DNA of 64,000 bases, taken from contig CM052361.1 in the NCBI GenBank assembly GCA_028551475.1, forward strand, positions 8,377,501 through 8,441,500, read 5' to 3'. This document shows positions 46,235 through 59,021 of the stretch, in pieces. Position 1 is the stretch's first letter, and the number at the start of each line of letters is the position of its first letter. The notes below the pieces were generated by a model that ran no database searches, was not told the DNA's origin, and saw nothing but the letters and a program-made list of their open reading frames with translations. The position numbers were made by a program, and so were the translations under genes. The stretch comes from Casuarina equisetifolia (lineage: Eukaryota > Streptophyta > Magnoliopsida > Fagales > Casuarinaceae).

Positions 46235-49200
46235 ATGTGTATACTTTGTGTTATCCAGAAGTGGTCTCGCCGGGTCGCTACGATGCTACCTTGGTTGGTC
46301 ATTCCTCTCATAGGACTTTGGCTTCTCTCTCAGCTCCTACCACCTGCATTTCGTTTCGAGATTACATCGCCCAGACTGGCATGCGTGTTTGTGCTTTTGG
46401 TTACTCTCTTTTGGTATGAGATTTTAATGCCATGGCTGTCAGCATGGCGGGTTCGCAGGAATGCTAGGCTCAGGGAGAGAAAGAGGTCTGAAGCGATTGA
46501 ATTGCAGAAGCTTCGGAAAACCGCAACTAGGCGTTGCAGGAACTGCTTGACTCCGTATAGGGATCAGAATCCTGGTGGTGGCCGGTTTATGTGTTCCTAT
46601 TGTGGGCATGTTTCAAAGCGGCCAGTTTTAGACTTACCGATACCCCCTGGTATTGGAAATAATGGGATTATTAAGGATTTGGTTGGGAAAGGTGGAAAGA
46701 TATTGAATGGTAAAGCGTGGTCTGAGAATGGATGGATGTGCGGTCAGGATTGGTTGGAGAATGGAAACTGGGTTGGTGGGTCTGTTGCAGGGAAATCAAA
46801 TTATTGGAGGAAGAACAGCAATGGTGTTTTTGGTGGTGAGGACCACTGTCTGGCGGAGAAGTCTTACTCAGGAGTTGTGATTTTTGCGTACAAGCTGCTG
46901 ATGTCTTTTTTCTCAGGCATTAGATGGCTTTGGAGAAAGATTTTTAGGATTAGTTCATCAGGGGAAGACAGTGCGACTGATGCTGAGCATCGGGGAATAT
47001 TGACAAAGAATGGTGAGAATGGAGTAAACTATCCTGAAAGTAGAGGAGAGAAAGCTCGCAGGAAAGCTGAAGAGAAGAGACAGGCTAGACTAGAGAGGGA
47101 GCTTTTGGAGGAGGAAGAACGAAAGCAGAGGGAGGAGGTTGCTAGATTGGTGGAGGAACGTAGGAGACTGAGGGATGAGAAAATGGAGGCTGAAAAAGAT
47201 CGTGGCAAAACATCATCACCTGCCAAGGAGAAAGATAGCAAGAAGGAAGCAGAAAAGAAGCGCCATGAGAGAAGAAAAGAGAAGGACAAAGGGTCAAGCA
47301 AGAGCAATTCTGATGTTGAAGAGCTAGATAAAAGACCAGGTAAGGAAGGTGAGCGAAAGCGAGAGTTGGACAAGAAGAGTGAGATTGATCGTTGGGAACA
47401 TCAGAAATCTGGAACAGAAACTGTCAGGGGCCAGAGCACTGAGAGTGGGCAAGGGATGAGAAGTATATCTGCAAACAGTTTTAGCCGGGAAAATTCTGGA
47501 ACTAGGTACCTGGATCGTATGAAGGGTACGATTTTTTCCTCTTCTAGAGCATTTAGTGGCGGTAGTCTTTTTGGGAAGGGTGTAAATAATCCTGCCACAA
47601 TTACAAAGGATCACAAGCCTAACAGTTCAGTAGATCACATTAATACTTTTGCTCATAAAAGAGACTTACCCCATGATCATGTGGCTGCCAAAACAAGTGT
47701 AAATGGAGATGACAAGAACATCAATCGCCCTGTAAGTTGTCCTTGCTGTCTATTTTATTTTACCGGTCACCTTTCTAGTGTGATCTCTCTCATTATGTTT
47801 TAAGATTGTTCATCTTATCATAGAGGATGTAAGTATTTGTCATGTTCTCTGTGGTTATGCTTTCTCTGTTGTGCTATGTATGTGCCCTGTAGTCGTTGCT
47901 ATTACTTCTGTAATTTTTTCTTTGGTTGCCAGTGAGAAATTTGTGAAGTGTTCTCAAAATTGCACATCCTTATTAATTGCACGTAAACATAATTCTCCAA
48001 ACTTGGACACAAATTTCACTGCTAGTTTTAGTGATACTTTTAGATTTCTTATATTTTTTCCAATTTCATGTCTTTTCCCCGTAGGTTATATCTTTCTTCA
48101 TCACAACATTCCCCCTGACAAAAATAAAAAATCAATAGACAAAAAAAAATTTCTAAAAGAAGGAACTGTCTGCATTCGAGTGGCTTTGGTTCAGTTTCTC
48201 ATGGTTGTCAAGCATTACAATCTTAGGTGTATCTTATTGATACTTTTAGTAGCAGAAACACTATAACAATGTTGAGCTGCTAACCTGCAGGTCCTCTCAG
48301 AACCACATCCTTGGCCAACACCTAAGAAAACATGGCAACAGTTATTTACTCGATCAGCTGTTCCTCCATCAAATCCAAGTGTTATAAGCAGACCAAATAC
48401 AAAGTTCAAGGCGGAAGTTCAAAGCCCACAACTCTGCAGTCAAACATCATCAGCAAAATTATATGACAATCCAATAACTTTTGGGCTGCCTTCACCATTT
48501 GTGCTGTCTAGCTATCCAAATGGGTCAACAAGCAGTAGTTTAGGTTTTTCACCTGCAATTGAACCAATCTTCCCTCGGATTGGAGAAGTCCCTTGTGAAT
48601 TTATACATGAAGAGCCAGAGCTTTTTGAGGACCCATGTTATGTTCCTGATCCAGTATCCCTGCTTGGGCCTGTCTCAGAGTCACTTGATAACTTTCAGTT
48701 GGACCTGGGTTCTGGCTTTGCAACAGACATATTGGAAAAGCCTCATGCTTTGAAGAAGGTTTCTGCTTCATCTGAAGTTAACAAACCATCTCCAATCGAG
48801 TCTCCAATGTCACGAGAAAAGTATAACAATTCTAACTGGTTTTCAACTACCTCTGGGGCCCAAGATATGCGTACCTCACCTGTGAATGATGCTAAAGCAA
48901 ATGAGATGGGAACATGGCAGATGTGGAACAGTAATCCTCTTGGTCAGGATGGTCTGGGTATAGTAGGAGGGCCTGCGAGCTGGCTTTTGGCCCCAGAACG
49001 GAACAGAACAAACAAGGAAGACTTTGTGCACCCTTCTCAGAAAAATAATGCTTCGCTGTTTACAAATGAAGAGCACGCCCTTCCTGACACTCATTCCCCT
49101 CAGAACGTTTATCTTGGTAATGGGCAGAATGGTGGGCCATACAGCCCCATTGCTGGCTCAAGTGATAGTGACCCCTGGTTAAAGAAAGCTTTCTTTCCAC

Positions 49201-51973
49201 CATTGTCTGGAAGTGAAAACCTTTTTCCTCACAAGCCTCAAGAGGAAACCACACACAGTGAAATGATTTATGGCAGTCCCAGCTCTGGAAGTAACCATCC
49301 ATTTGAGCATTCTCCTGCTAATTGTTGGTCTAAGTAAGTGCAGTACTCTTTATCGTTTTGTATATGAACCTGCAAGCAGGTTTTATGTCTGTGGCATAAT
49401 ACCGATTCTCAAACATTAGGATTGACTACAGTAATATGTTTACGTGTTCCCTCTTTAATGATTAAGTTGTGAAGGGTTGGGATGTTTGTGCCAATACCAG
49501 TGTCTGCATGTTTTTACACTTTGGCAGATTCTATGTTACTAATTTTTCCCGGAGAAGTGGAAGATAGAAGAAACAATAATTTATGTTTTTCTACTGCATG
49601 TTAGTTTGTAGATGGTGTTTTGCTTGAGTGAAGTAACGACCTTTATGAAGATGGGGCAGAAGTGGTTTAGTCACCCATAATGCAGATTGTTTTCGTACCA
49701 CCTTCATTGTTGTATAGAAAGTCCTTATGTGCACAAAGTCAAGTGAGGGAAGTTGTACTTGAACCGCACGAGATTGGATTCAGCCACTTGACCTTACCTA
49801 CAAGGATTTCTGTGCTGTCTTCACTTAATCTGGGAACAAACCCCCTTCTCCCAAAGAGTCCCCAATCTTTGCATGCGCGACCCACCTGACGTAGGGCCTC
49901 TTCCCTACTTATTCAACTAATTTCCCATTATTTTCTTTTGCCCGAAGTTTGATAACCCTAGCATGCCTTTTTCTGTTCTGGACTTTATGCAAGTGTGTGT
50001 ATGATTTGGGAGTATTGAGTGCCACAGCGTCATTTGCAAGATGCTATGCTCAATGCCAGCATGATACTTGACTCTTGGATATGATTTACACATCTTTTAT
50101 ACTTGACTTAGGATCTTATTTGAATACTCCATTCCTTATCATTAAATGAGAAATTTTTTTGGTAATATTTAAGTTTTAAGGAGGGTTTTTCTTGTGAGAA
50201 TGTTCCTTATCATTTAACCAGAATAGATGTGTAGCATGATGGTTCACTTGCGAAATAATATGTTGCCCGATTTAATGCGTTGCACTCATCATATATATGA
50301 ATTGCTAGTGATCTGGTGGACTGGGCCAGCTTTTTTTACATGCTTGTGATTGTGACATTGTGTCGTTTGAACGTAATGTGCTACAAGAACAAGGAAAAAG
50401 CCGGTAGTTGATATTTCTTGGGAAAATTGGCCCCTAGTGATGTCTTGCAGCTTGAATCCATTAGTAGCAGGTCACTGCAGAATAAAGGAAATCCATACTT
50501 AAGGAGTTGTATTGTTTCCCCAAAACAGATGTACTATATCAATGTTTACAATCCATGTCTGTGCTGTGATAACTACTGGAAACCTCAGTGGTTTTTGATA
50601 TTGACGCTAGATGCCTAGGCTTCTTCAGTTTTGCAACTGCATTAGATAAAATGTGCAGAGAACCTTTAAACAATCATGGAATATGGATGGTGATTTCTTT
50701 TGTGCTTCTTCCATTTTTAAATAACACCATTTATTGCTAAAATAAATAAAGAAGTCTTTGTACTTTGTGTAAATTCTAGGTTAATAGGCTCATTGTCAGC
50801 CTTCTTTGATTTTATTTTTTCTTATAATTGAAGTTTTAAAATGGTAGATTTCTTTCATTTCGGCAGTGAAGCGAACATAATGCTAAACAAGCTTGTCACC
50901 GATTGTTGTATCCATCTAAGGACTTCACCTTCTTGTCTTGATATTAAAGCAAGGGCTTCACCTTCTTATCTTGATGATATTAAAGCAAGCAGCTCTAATA
51001 TGCGGAGTGGTTGTTCTGTTCTTGATTGTTGTGCATTCACTACATCTAACTAAGGAACCTACATCCAACTAAGGAACCTTGGTCATGTAGATTTGAAATC
51101 TTTACGAGGCTTGATATATGAGTGGCAATGACCAATTTGAGACAACATTGTGTTACAGATAGGATCGTCATAAATGATTGAGGAGTTGATTAACGGCATT
51201 TTCTTATTCTGTCATATCTTATAGATTTGTCAGCCAAAGCATGCCCAAACTGGAGACGTGATATGAATAACACTATTTTCTATTATTCAGAGCTCTAGAC
51301 GAGTGGAGTTACTAGGTTTTTCTGAATGTAAATTCTCTCTTAATTTTTTGGTAATTAAATGTATTTCTTTCTTCCTTTTGGATAAAATCTAATGTCATTA
51401 TTATTGCAATTTGTGGCGTCTGTCAGCTTTGCTTTATTCACTTTATGTGGATCTGCATTTTATTACATAAATCCTTGCACAGAGTTGGACGTATGACAAC
51501 ACTAAATGTGTGAATGTCGCATCAATATTTGTGGCATTAATCTTTGTGACATGGATTGTATCTTGAGGATGGATGGGCTCATGGTGATGAACTTTCTCAA
51601 GTAATGCGAGGCATCTCCTTAAGTCTCTAAGTTCGTTATTAGGCCTTGGAGATTTCTAGCTTTGTTCTTTTGTTGATGTTGTAGAATGTTTCCTCTGAAG
51701 GTTTTACGCTTGTCAAATCTCAATTGTTTGGCCGCTTATGATTGATAGTGCAAGAACCTGGTCGTTAGATGGGCGATTTCTTCTTGTTTTACTTTGTTGT
51801 GGTTGTTTGGTTTGATATATTTTCGTCTTGATGAATTTTGTTCTGATTTTATTTCTTTCAGCAGAAAGGAATGGACTGTGCCGGCTTCTGGAGAAGGTGT
51901 TGGAAAGTCATCTGTCGCAAGACCTCATAATGGGAATCTATTTCCCCACCAGGATGTACAGTCACTTTGGTGA
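46235..51973 (+). CDS. Membrane-anchored zinc-ribbon/coiled-coil protein, plant 'stress response NST1-like'
   Basis: Three coding exons: 46235-47731, 48291-49333 and 51862-51973, total 2652 nt, 883 residues. Donors are GTAAGT-type (47732, 49334) and acceptors CTGCAG (48290) and TTTCAG (51861). All joins keep frame, and the last exon ends with TGA after VQSLW. Residues 17-36 and 47-66 are two hydrophobic segments, likely membrane helices. A zinc ribbon follows (C101, C104, C120, C123 in RCRNC...CSYCG). Residues about 270-370 are a highly charged coiled coil (EEKRQARLERELLEEEERKQ...). The rest is low-complexity, serine- and asparagine-rich, with two tryptophan-containing blocks at the C-terminus. 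I recognise it as the conserved plant protein usually named NST1-like; its function is unknown to me. The N-terminal MCILCVIQKW start is what I recall for plant relatives. Intron 1 (47732-48290) and intron 2 (49334-51861, 2.5 kb) contain no other gene. Confidence 0.85.
50923..50990. repeat. Two-copy tandem repeat (about 34 bp) in NST1-like intron 2
   Basis: Two head-to-tail units, each reading CTTCACCTTCTTxTCTTGAT and ATATTAAAGCAAG; the second has an extra GAT. Confidence 0.85.
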
Positions 51974-52654
51974 TTTGGTTGGAAACAGTGACAGGGTGAG
52001 AGACCCAAATACACTTGTTCTCTCGAGGCAAATAGCCTCTTCAGTGAGAGTTTAGAATACTGGATGCATTGTATATCTTCCTCTTCATCTTTAAAAGGGA
52101 GATTGATGTTTACTTACATTAGCGTGGATAGGAATACACATGGCATGCATGCATTTATGCGGCAGATAAGAGCTAAGGTGTTATGCCTTTCTAATTTCTG
52201 AGTTCAATAGTTCCTTTCTAAGCGGGGGTGAGAGGGGTCTTCCGTTGAGGATCTTCTTCAATGGGCGAGGAATGACAAGTGATTATACTAGTAGTACTGG
52301 GTACTCATGTTCATATTATAGTTTTTATGCAAATTTTTCTTTATTGCTTTTCTGATATTTTTAGGTGTTTCCTCGCTGGTTCACGGAGACCCCCATCCCC
52401 TCCCCAGTTGAAAACTTTTCTAAATAATTCAACAGCCCAAATATTAGGATGCCACTTTTTGGTGCTTCTTTCTCATCTTGGTGTGATTTTCCTGCATCTA
52501 CCTGGTGAAATGATTGACGTTGGAGTGAATGGTTCTTGTTGGAGATTGAACGGGCTTGAATTTTCTGCTGGTGAATGCAGATTTTGTTCGTAGTTGACAT
52601 GGAACCAAATCGTAATTTGTGAGCATTAAAGTTATTTGGCCGCGTGTTGATGGT
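51974..52654 (+). other. NST1-like 3' UTR and downstream sequence
   Basis: After the TGA at 51971-51973 the sequence is non-coding. Open frames here (for example 52279-52593) are shadows without domains. No other gene is seen. The exact polyadenylation site is not evident. Confidence 0.5.
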
Positions 52655-53145
52655 GATGAGCATCACAATTTAGCATGAAGCATCTAGATTTGCTGCCTAC
52701 ATAATTGGTGCTATTTGTTACGAGGATGGTACGAGTTAGGTGTATCCATTGGACGAGTCATATTCCATCAGCTGTTTACTTTTGACTAAATATTGGACAG
52801 GCCTGTACAACTGGACAAGGGTTTGGGTCACATTTTTTCTTCTTCGTAAAATTGGGGGTGTTCAAGAGCACGATCGCTTCGAATATGATATCTAAGTCTT
52901 GCGTGGCTGGTAGCCAATCACTAGGTTAATAGCCTAGTAACAAGGATCGCATCTTGACAATGATATGCATAACAATTAAGCACGAAACATCTAAAGTTGT
53001 CAACATATGTGATGCTATCTTTCCTGATTTATCTTTGTCAGGAGGACAAGAATTTGTGACAAGTCATATTCCAAGAACTGTTTGCTTTTTATCACATATT
53101 GAACAAGGATTTAAAAATTTATTGCAAGTTGGATCTTGTTTTCGG
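52655..53145. repeat. Degenerate direct repeat, two units of about 185 bp
   Basis: 52655-52846 and 52962-53145 share, in order, GAT(GAG/ATG)CAT(C/A)ACAATT, AGCA(T/C)GAA(G/A)CATCTA, GA(C/G/A)AGTCATATTCCA and CTGTTT(A/G)CTTTT. Units are about 307 bp apart. The origin is unclear; it may be a duplicated 3' UTR fragment. Confidence 0.65.
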
Positions 53146-53254
53146 ATATTTAAAAGCACATATTCAAAGGCTCACATGTCTTAATCCGCAGTTACCTAGG
53201 TAGCTTCCCAAATGAGGCAAAAAATGGAAATATCCTTTGTGGAAAAAAGGAACT

Positions 53255-53342
53255 TCCGACGTGCCGGAATCGAATCAGCGACCTGAGGAAAGCTATTAGA
53301 ACCAACTACAGTCCACCGCTCTGCCAACTGAACAAAGGTCGG
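53255..53342 (-). tRNA. tRNA-Tyr (GTA) with intron, possibly decayed
   Basis: On the minus strand it starts CCGACCTTTGTTCAGTTGGCAG and ends GTCGG plus discriminator A at 53255, 88 nt. The D arm is GTTCAGTTGGCAGAGC. The anticodon loop reads CTGTAG with GTA anticodon, followed by an intron of about 14 nt as in plant nuclear tRNA-Tyr genes. The T arm is TTCGATTCC. Compared with the usual plant gene it has mismatches: acceptor C6-C67, one anticodon-stem pair, and the last T-stem pair. It is either a slightly divergent functional copy or a recent pseudogene. A run of T in the template downstream (about 53240-53250 reads AAAAAAGG on the plus strand) can serve as the pol III terminator. Confidence 0.8.
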
Positions 53343-54022
53343 ATTTGTTGAAAACGAGCCACTAATTTTATAATCTTTGCTATAGCTTGCGATTTTCGCG
53401 CCTTCCATTACCCAAACGGTAACGCCAGGTATTCGTATTTATTCACGTGAAGGATTTATATCTATATATATATCACAGGTAGGGGGGTTAGGTTGCCGAA
53501 TTCATTTCTTGGGTCTTCTGTTGACCGTGCATAAGGATTAAACTCGAGTTCGTAAAGAGTTATCTTCCTTCAATAGCTAAAAGGTGAGTTTTGGCATGAA
53601 AGGGCATCTCCTGACAAGCTAATCCAGCTAAAGACAAAAGCTAAAGATGAAAGGAAAAATTGGACAATGGGCGAAGCATGATCCAATGGTTTTTCACCCC
53701 GAACCAAAAATCAAACCCACCATGAATGAATAAGTTGTGGTAGATGACCCTACAGTAACCGTCTTGGTAAGCTTAGCCACCATGAATGAATGATCAACTA
53801 TTATAGAATGAATGCAGGCATTTATGAAGCTGTAGTAGATGACCCTACAATGATTGTCTTGGTAAGCTTAGCCATTCCTTTTGGTACGATAAGTCCATAA
53901 GGAAGGTGTCCCTGGCGAGGGGGTTGCAGACTTTCCATCCTACAAAAGGTAGAGGAAATTCTTTGTTCCTTTAACCCAAATCTGCTCTCACGACGTGGGA
54001 GGAGGCAAATGCACATCCGGAC
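53343..54022. other. Intergenic DNA between tRNA-Tyr and copia element 4
   Basis: Contains two similar phrases of about 60 bp (53735-53785 and 53828-53875, with GTAGATGACCCTACA and GTCTTGGTAAGCTTAGCCA). No gene or element is recognised. Confidence 0.55.
53732..53876. repeat. Direct repeat pair (about 45 bp) sharing GTAGATGACCCTACA
   Basis: Both copies run GTAGATGACCCTACA, then GT(A/T)ACC/GATTGTCTTGGTAAGCTTAGCCA, at about 53740 and 53831. Spacing is about 91 bp. Confidence 0.7.
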
Positions 54023-54406
54023 TATTAAGAGAGAAGCCTATGCACCTACCCTTGTCTATTCCGCCGATAGTACCTAATTCTGCCTAGCATAGTACATCAT
54101 CAGATCCTGTGTTGCACACAGTTTGATTGCACGCCACTCAAGGACTCCTCTTAGCATGCATCGCTGCCTACTCAGATCATCTCCCGGAGATGATAAAAGA
54201 TATTGCAGAGCGTAGACCTTAGGCTATTGATTTCCTTGATTGTAGACACGAATACAATCCTATATATATACAAATGAGTAAGATTGTACAGAAACAAAGT
54301 AGGAATACATAAGATTTTTCTTTCCTTTCTATTGTTTTCTTGTTTTCTATTTTCTGTCAGAACATTCTTCTTTTCTCTCGCCTGCTCTATTTCTTAACTT
54401 CTTTCA
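54023..54406 (+). repeat. 5' LTR of copia element 4
   Basis: Starts TATTAAGAGAGAAGCC and ends TTCTTTCA. It aligns with 58635-59021 with moderate divergence; a short insertion near 54045-54060 is specific to this copy. A TATATATATA stretch at about 54261-54271 may be the old promoter. Confidence 0.88.
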
Positions 54407-57400
54407 TGATATCACAACCATCAAGCACAAACTCCTAAGATCCTATTTCCTTGTCTCCTGTAACAATGGCCACTCCCACGGGCAATGTCAACACTAATAG
54501 CACTATCGCTCCCACTTCTTCCCTTCCCTCCACGACCCTCACTCTGATTTAAACTCCCTTGCTCCGTTACCTCCCTGTCCTCCCTTCCTTCGTACAAGCC
54601 ACCTCTTTCCCATTGTTGGAGGCATTCTCCTCCCATCACCATTCATAGACAACCCGATAACACAACCCAAAATATACTCAACCCCTCCCATGACTAGTGG
54701 CTCACCTGAGACCAAACTGCTCTAGCTTGGATTTTAGCCTTCTTTTCGAATGTCATGGTATGCCAAGTCGCCAAACACATGATGTCCGTCGCTGTTTGAT
54801 CTGCACTCACCACCTTTTATGAAAACTAGTCCTCAGCCCATGCCAGTTCTCTTCTTTTGAAGCTGCAAAGTTTGAAGAAAGGGAATTCCTTGGTGACTGA
54901 TTTTCTCCACCAAGTCGATGCCATTGCTGACCAATTAGATGCCATCGGCCAGCCTCTATCCGAGAATGACTACATGACCCATATCTTTCATGTAGGGTCC
55001 GACTACAACATGCTAGAGGGGGCCTTTTTTGTCCAATGCTAACACGAATCACTTAGCCGGGATGAACTCCAAGCTCTTCCCTTCACTCACGAGACGCGGC
55101 CAGATATGACGGCACAATCTCAAATGGTTCCTCCACCTGCTACTTTTCTGAACGACACCAATCCGAACACGACCCGACCCCCACAGCACTCCCTTGGCTC
55201 GAGTCTGAATGCAAGTATACTTACAACCCCAACCCCATTTTTTAGCCAAACCTCCAAAAGCCGTGGACGGAACTGACGCCAAATTTTTTACCAACTTTGT
55301 CGGCGGCCTACATACAAAGTCCAAACATGTAGGGAATGTTTCAACCCTAACTTTGCTAACCCCCAACCTAACCCATCAAAGGGCCCTCACCCCTTTTTTC
55401 CTACGCCACTAAGCCCACCTAGTACCTACGAGGCCCATCATAACCCTCCTCAAGCCTATTTTGTCAGCTCTACCATTTCCACCATCAACACTCTTTGAAG
55501 CTTCTTGGTATCCTAATTCTGCTACTACCCATCATATGGTGGATAATGACTCAATGCTATTTGGGGTGGCTCTTTATATTAGCTCTCAACAAGTTGCTAT
55601 TGGAGATGGATCTTCCTTACCGATCACTCATACAGCTACACTTGTTCTTGGAAATATCATGTTAAATAATGTTTTAGTTCTCCCAAATATTTAAAAAAAT
55701 TATTGTTCATATCTAAATTCACTCATGTCAATAATTGTGTATTCTTGTTTTATCCTTTATATTTTGTTGCGAAGAGCCTCACTACGAGTCAAGAACCTCT
55801 TTGTAGCACCCTTGATCATGGACTTTACTATCTCTTTAACTTGAGGAGTTACTCCAACTCCTTTTGCTTGACTCCCTTTTTCTCTCTAGCATTAATATCT
55901 TAGTCAACTTGCCTTTCCAAAGATCTTGTGCCTCCTATGAGCTACAAAAACTTTGTTTTCTAGTACTTCTTGTTTCTTTTGTATGACATGTCTTTTGGCT
56001 AAAAGTCATCGTCATCCACATCCCCACATTTTATTTGTATCCACTGTACCTCTTCAATTAGTACATTTTGATATATAGGGTCTTTCATTTGTATTTTTTT
56101 TTCTCGTGGATATAAATATCATGTTGTTTTCATTAATGATTACACTAAATTTTCCTAACTCTATCCATTATTTTCTTGCGACAATTTTAGTATTATTTTT
56201 CATGCATTTCAATCTTTGGTTGAAACTTAGTTGCAACACTGAATTCAAGCAATCCAATGTAAAGGTACACCATAATTTTCTTTAAACAACTTTTGTTATC
56301 TTCTTAGTCATAGTGGCATTCAATAGTGCCTTTCCTATCCTTACTCCCCATTTCTAAATGGATTTGCTAAGTGAAAACATCATCACATAGTTGACATTGG
56401 ACTCATTATCCTCCACCAAGCTACATCACCCTTGCATTTTTGGGACTATGCCTTTGAGACTATAATTCACCTAATTAATCACCTCCCGACCTCCACATGA
56501 GGTGGTATATTTCCAAGGTAGGCACTATTTCACATTGTTCCTAACATCTCTCACCTACAAGGTTTTGGTTGCTTGGTGGTCCTCTACCTATAACCATATT
56601 TCCAACAAAAGCTTGCTCCTTGTTCCTTTTATGGTGTGTTCCTTGGATATCCTTCAGATGCTATGATTGATAGACTAAGAAGACTTACATTGTTGTTTAT
56701 GCTTTCTTTAATGAGGGGCCTCTTTCCTTTTTCAGCAACCCTCCCCTTTTGCACCGCCTTTGACTATCAAATTACCTGAATTACCTCCTATTAATTTTCC
56801 TTCTCCCACATTTCTTACTCTTAACCTCACACCTTCCTTTACACCACCTTCAAGTCCCTCTACCACCTTTTCTATTGCACCTCCCAATACCTCTCCTCCC
56901 CATCCAATATGACCATTCCTTCCTCCTCACTAGAGTCTAGCCTACCTTTTCCCATCACTACATGTACCTCCTCACCACTGTTAAATACTCCATTTAAACA
57001 ATCATCTTCCTCACCTCGAAACCTTGCACCTTTATCTCACCTTATGACTACTAGACTTTGTGATGGTATTATTTAAACGTTCTCTATTACTCACCAACAT
57101 ACTTTTGCAATGATTGCTACTTCCTTGCCTTACTATCAACTCACAACCTATGCTTAAGTGCTAAGGATGCACATTGGCTACCACATATGAAGAATATTCA
57201 GCCTTTGTTCAAAACCACAAATGAGAGTTTGTTCCTCCTTTAACCCATGCTACTTCCATTAGTTGTAAGTAGATATTCAAAGTCAAACTTCATTTTGATG
57301 GGTTCCTTGAATGTTACAAAAGCTTTTTTTTTTGCAAAAGAATTTCATCAACAATTCAACATTGATTATACAAAGATTTTCAGCCCATTGCCAAAGTTAT

Positions 57401-58620
57401 AGCTATTCATACTATATTAACCTTTTTCTTATTCTTGTGGTGGACTATTCACTATCTAGATGTCAAAGTTGCATTCTTTCACGGCAAACTTACCAAGGAA
57501 GTATACATACATCAATCCCTTGACTTTATTGATGCTACTCATCCTCATTATGTATGTTACCTTCTCAAATCTTTGTATTATCTCAAGCAAGCTCCCTGAG
57601 CCTAGTACCAACTACTCAACTTATTCTTACTCCAGCTTGGCTTCTTTATTTCTTAAGCTAACTCCTTCATGTTTATTCTCTATACGCCTTGCTAAAGTAC
57701 CTTCCTCATTGTATATGTTGATAATATTATAGTCACAAGTTCTCCTATAACTTGCATTTTATTTGTATTGACTACACTTCAACGAGGGTTTGCCACCAAA
57801 GATCTAAGACCTATCTTCTACTTCCTTGGCATTAAGGTTCAACCTACTTTATGAGGCTCACTTTTACATAAGGCAAAGTTTGTCTTGGACATTTTCCCTA
57901 GGACTAAGATGGCTACTACTTAAGTTGTTTCTACTCCATGCACATTAAACTCTTTTCCATTTGTTTATCATGGTGATCCATTTCCTGACCCTACATTATA
58001 TATAAACACAATTGGTGCCTTATAGTACCTTACACTTACCCAGGCTTATTGTTAACACTACTTGCCAATTAATGCATGCCTATACCATTCATCATTGGCA
58101 AGCTATGAAGAAAATCCTTTGCTTCCTTATTGCTCAACATGGTCTTCTCTTGACTTGTGACTCTTTCCTTGATCTTCATACCTTCACTAATGCAGGGTTG
58201 GTTAGTGATGGTAGGTCAATTGATGGATGAGTAACAACTTAATCTCTTGGAGCTCTCATAAACAACATATTGTCTCACATTTTAGCACTAAATTAGAGTA
58301 CAAAAAACTTGCTGACACCACAATCGAGCTCATCTAGTTAGAAGCACTTCTTTAAGACCTTTGAGTTCCTTTATCTCAAACTTTCACTTTTTGGTGTGAT
58401 AATTTATGTGTCATTTACCTCATTGCCTATGCAACTTTTCTTGCTCATATCAAGTATGTTGAGATTAACTATCATTTTATTTGAGAACATGTTGCTCAAT
58501 GTCAACTCCAAGTCCAATTTATTTCATATGTAGATTAAATTGCTAATATCTTTACTAAGGGACCCTCCACTACTCATTTTCACCACTTGCAATTCAAACT
58601 GAGAGTGCGTCTTGCCCTAG
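54407..58620 (+). pseudogene. Copia element 4 gag-pol remnants
   Basis: Gag traces span about 54720-55110 (LQSLKKGNSLVTDFLHQVDAIADQLDAIGQPL is readable). The protease near 55505-55690 reads YPNSATTHHMVDN, where the catalytic DSGAT has become NSATT, followed by VLVLPNI. Integrase traces lie at about 56010-56520. RT lies at about 57180-57770, with LLKSLYYLKQAP near 57568 and an altered YVDN motif near 57716. The RT tail and RNase H lie at about 57780-58620. All are split by many stops. Confidence 0.82.
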
Positions 58621-58634
58621 CAGTTTGTAGGGGG

Positions 58635-59021
58635 CATTAAGCGAGAAGCCTACGCCTACAGTTCCTAATTTTGCCTAGCACAATACACTGTCAGATCCTG
58701 TGTTGCACATAGTTTGATTACACGCCACTTAAGGACTCCTCTTAGCACATGTGGCCGCCTGATCAACTTATTTGTTGGAGATGATAAAAGATACTGCAGA
58801 GCATAGACCTTGGGCTATTGATTATCTTGATTGTAAATAAGAATGCGAATATTTTGTATACAAATGAGAAAGATTGTACAAAACTAAAATAGGAATACAT
58901 TAGATTTTTCTTTTCTCTCTACGTCTTCTTTCCTTCTTCCTCTCTATTGTTTTCTGGTTTTTTATTTTTTGCTGGAACATTCTTCTTTTCTCCAGCCTAC
59001 TCCATTTCTTAACTTCTTTCA
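58635..59021 (+). repeat. 3' LTR of copia element 4
   Basis: Begins CATTAAGCGAGAAGCC and ends TTCTTTCA. GTTTGTAGGGGG (58623-58634) precedes it as the polypurine tract. Confidence 0.88.

Larger units (their letters stand above)
54023..59021 (+). mobile_element. Ty1/copia LTR retrotransposon (element 4), decayed
   Basis: LTRs of about 385 bp (54023-54406 and 58635-59021) enclose 4.2 kb; total length 5.0 kb. After the 5' LTR comes an eroded primer site (TGATATCACAACC). The interior carries gag, protease, integrase, RT and RNase H traces in order. Flanks CGGAC and TGGAG agree at three of five bases, which fits an old target duplication. The LTR termini are TATTAAG and CATTAAG instead of TGTTAAG. 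The element lies between the convergent NST1-like and CIPK genes. Confidence 0.9.

Noticed and set aside
47029-47373. Serine-rich minus-strand frame
   Set aside because: Shadow of the charged coiled-coil exon of the NST1-like gene.
51828-52055. 75-residue frame overlapping the last NST1-like exon
   Set aside because: The +1 phase of the exon. The phase joined from 49333 gives a shorter but in-frame end (VQSLW, stop), and alternative CAGCAG acceptor use would lead to this other frame only after a shift of three bases, with a less typical C-terminus.
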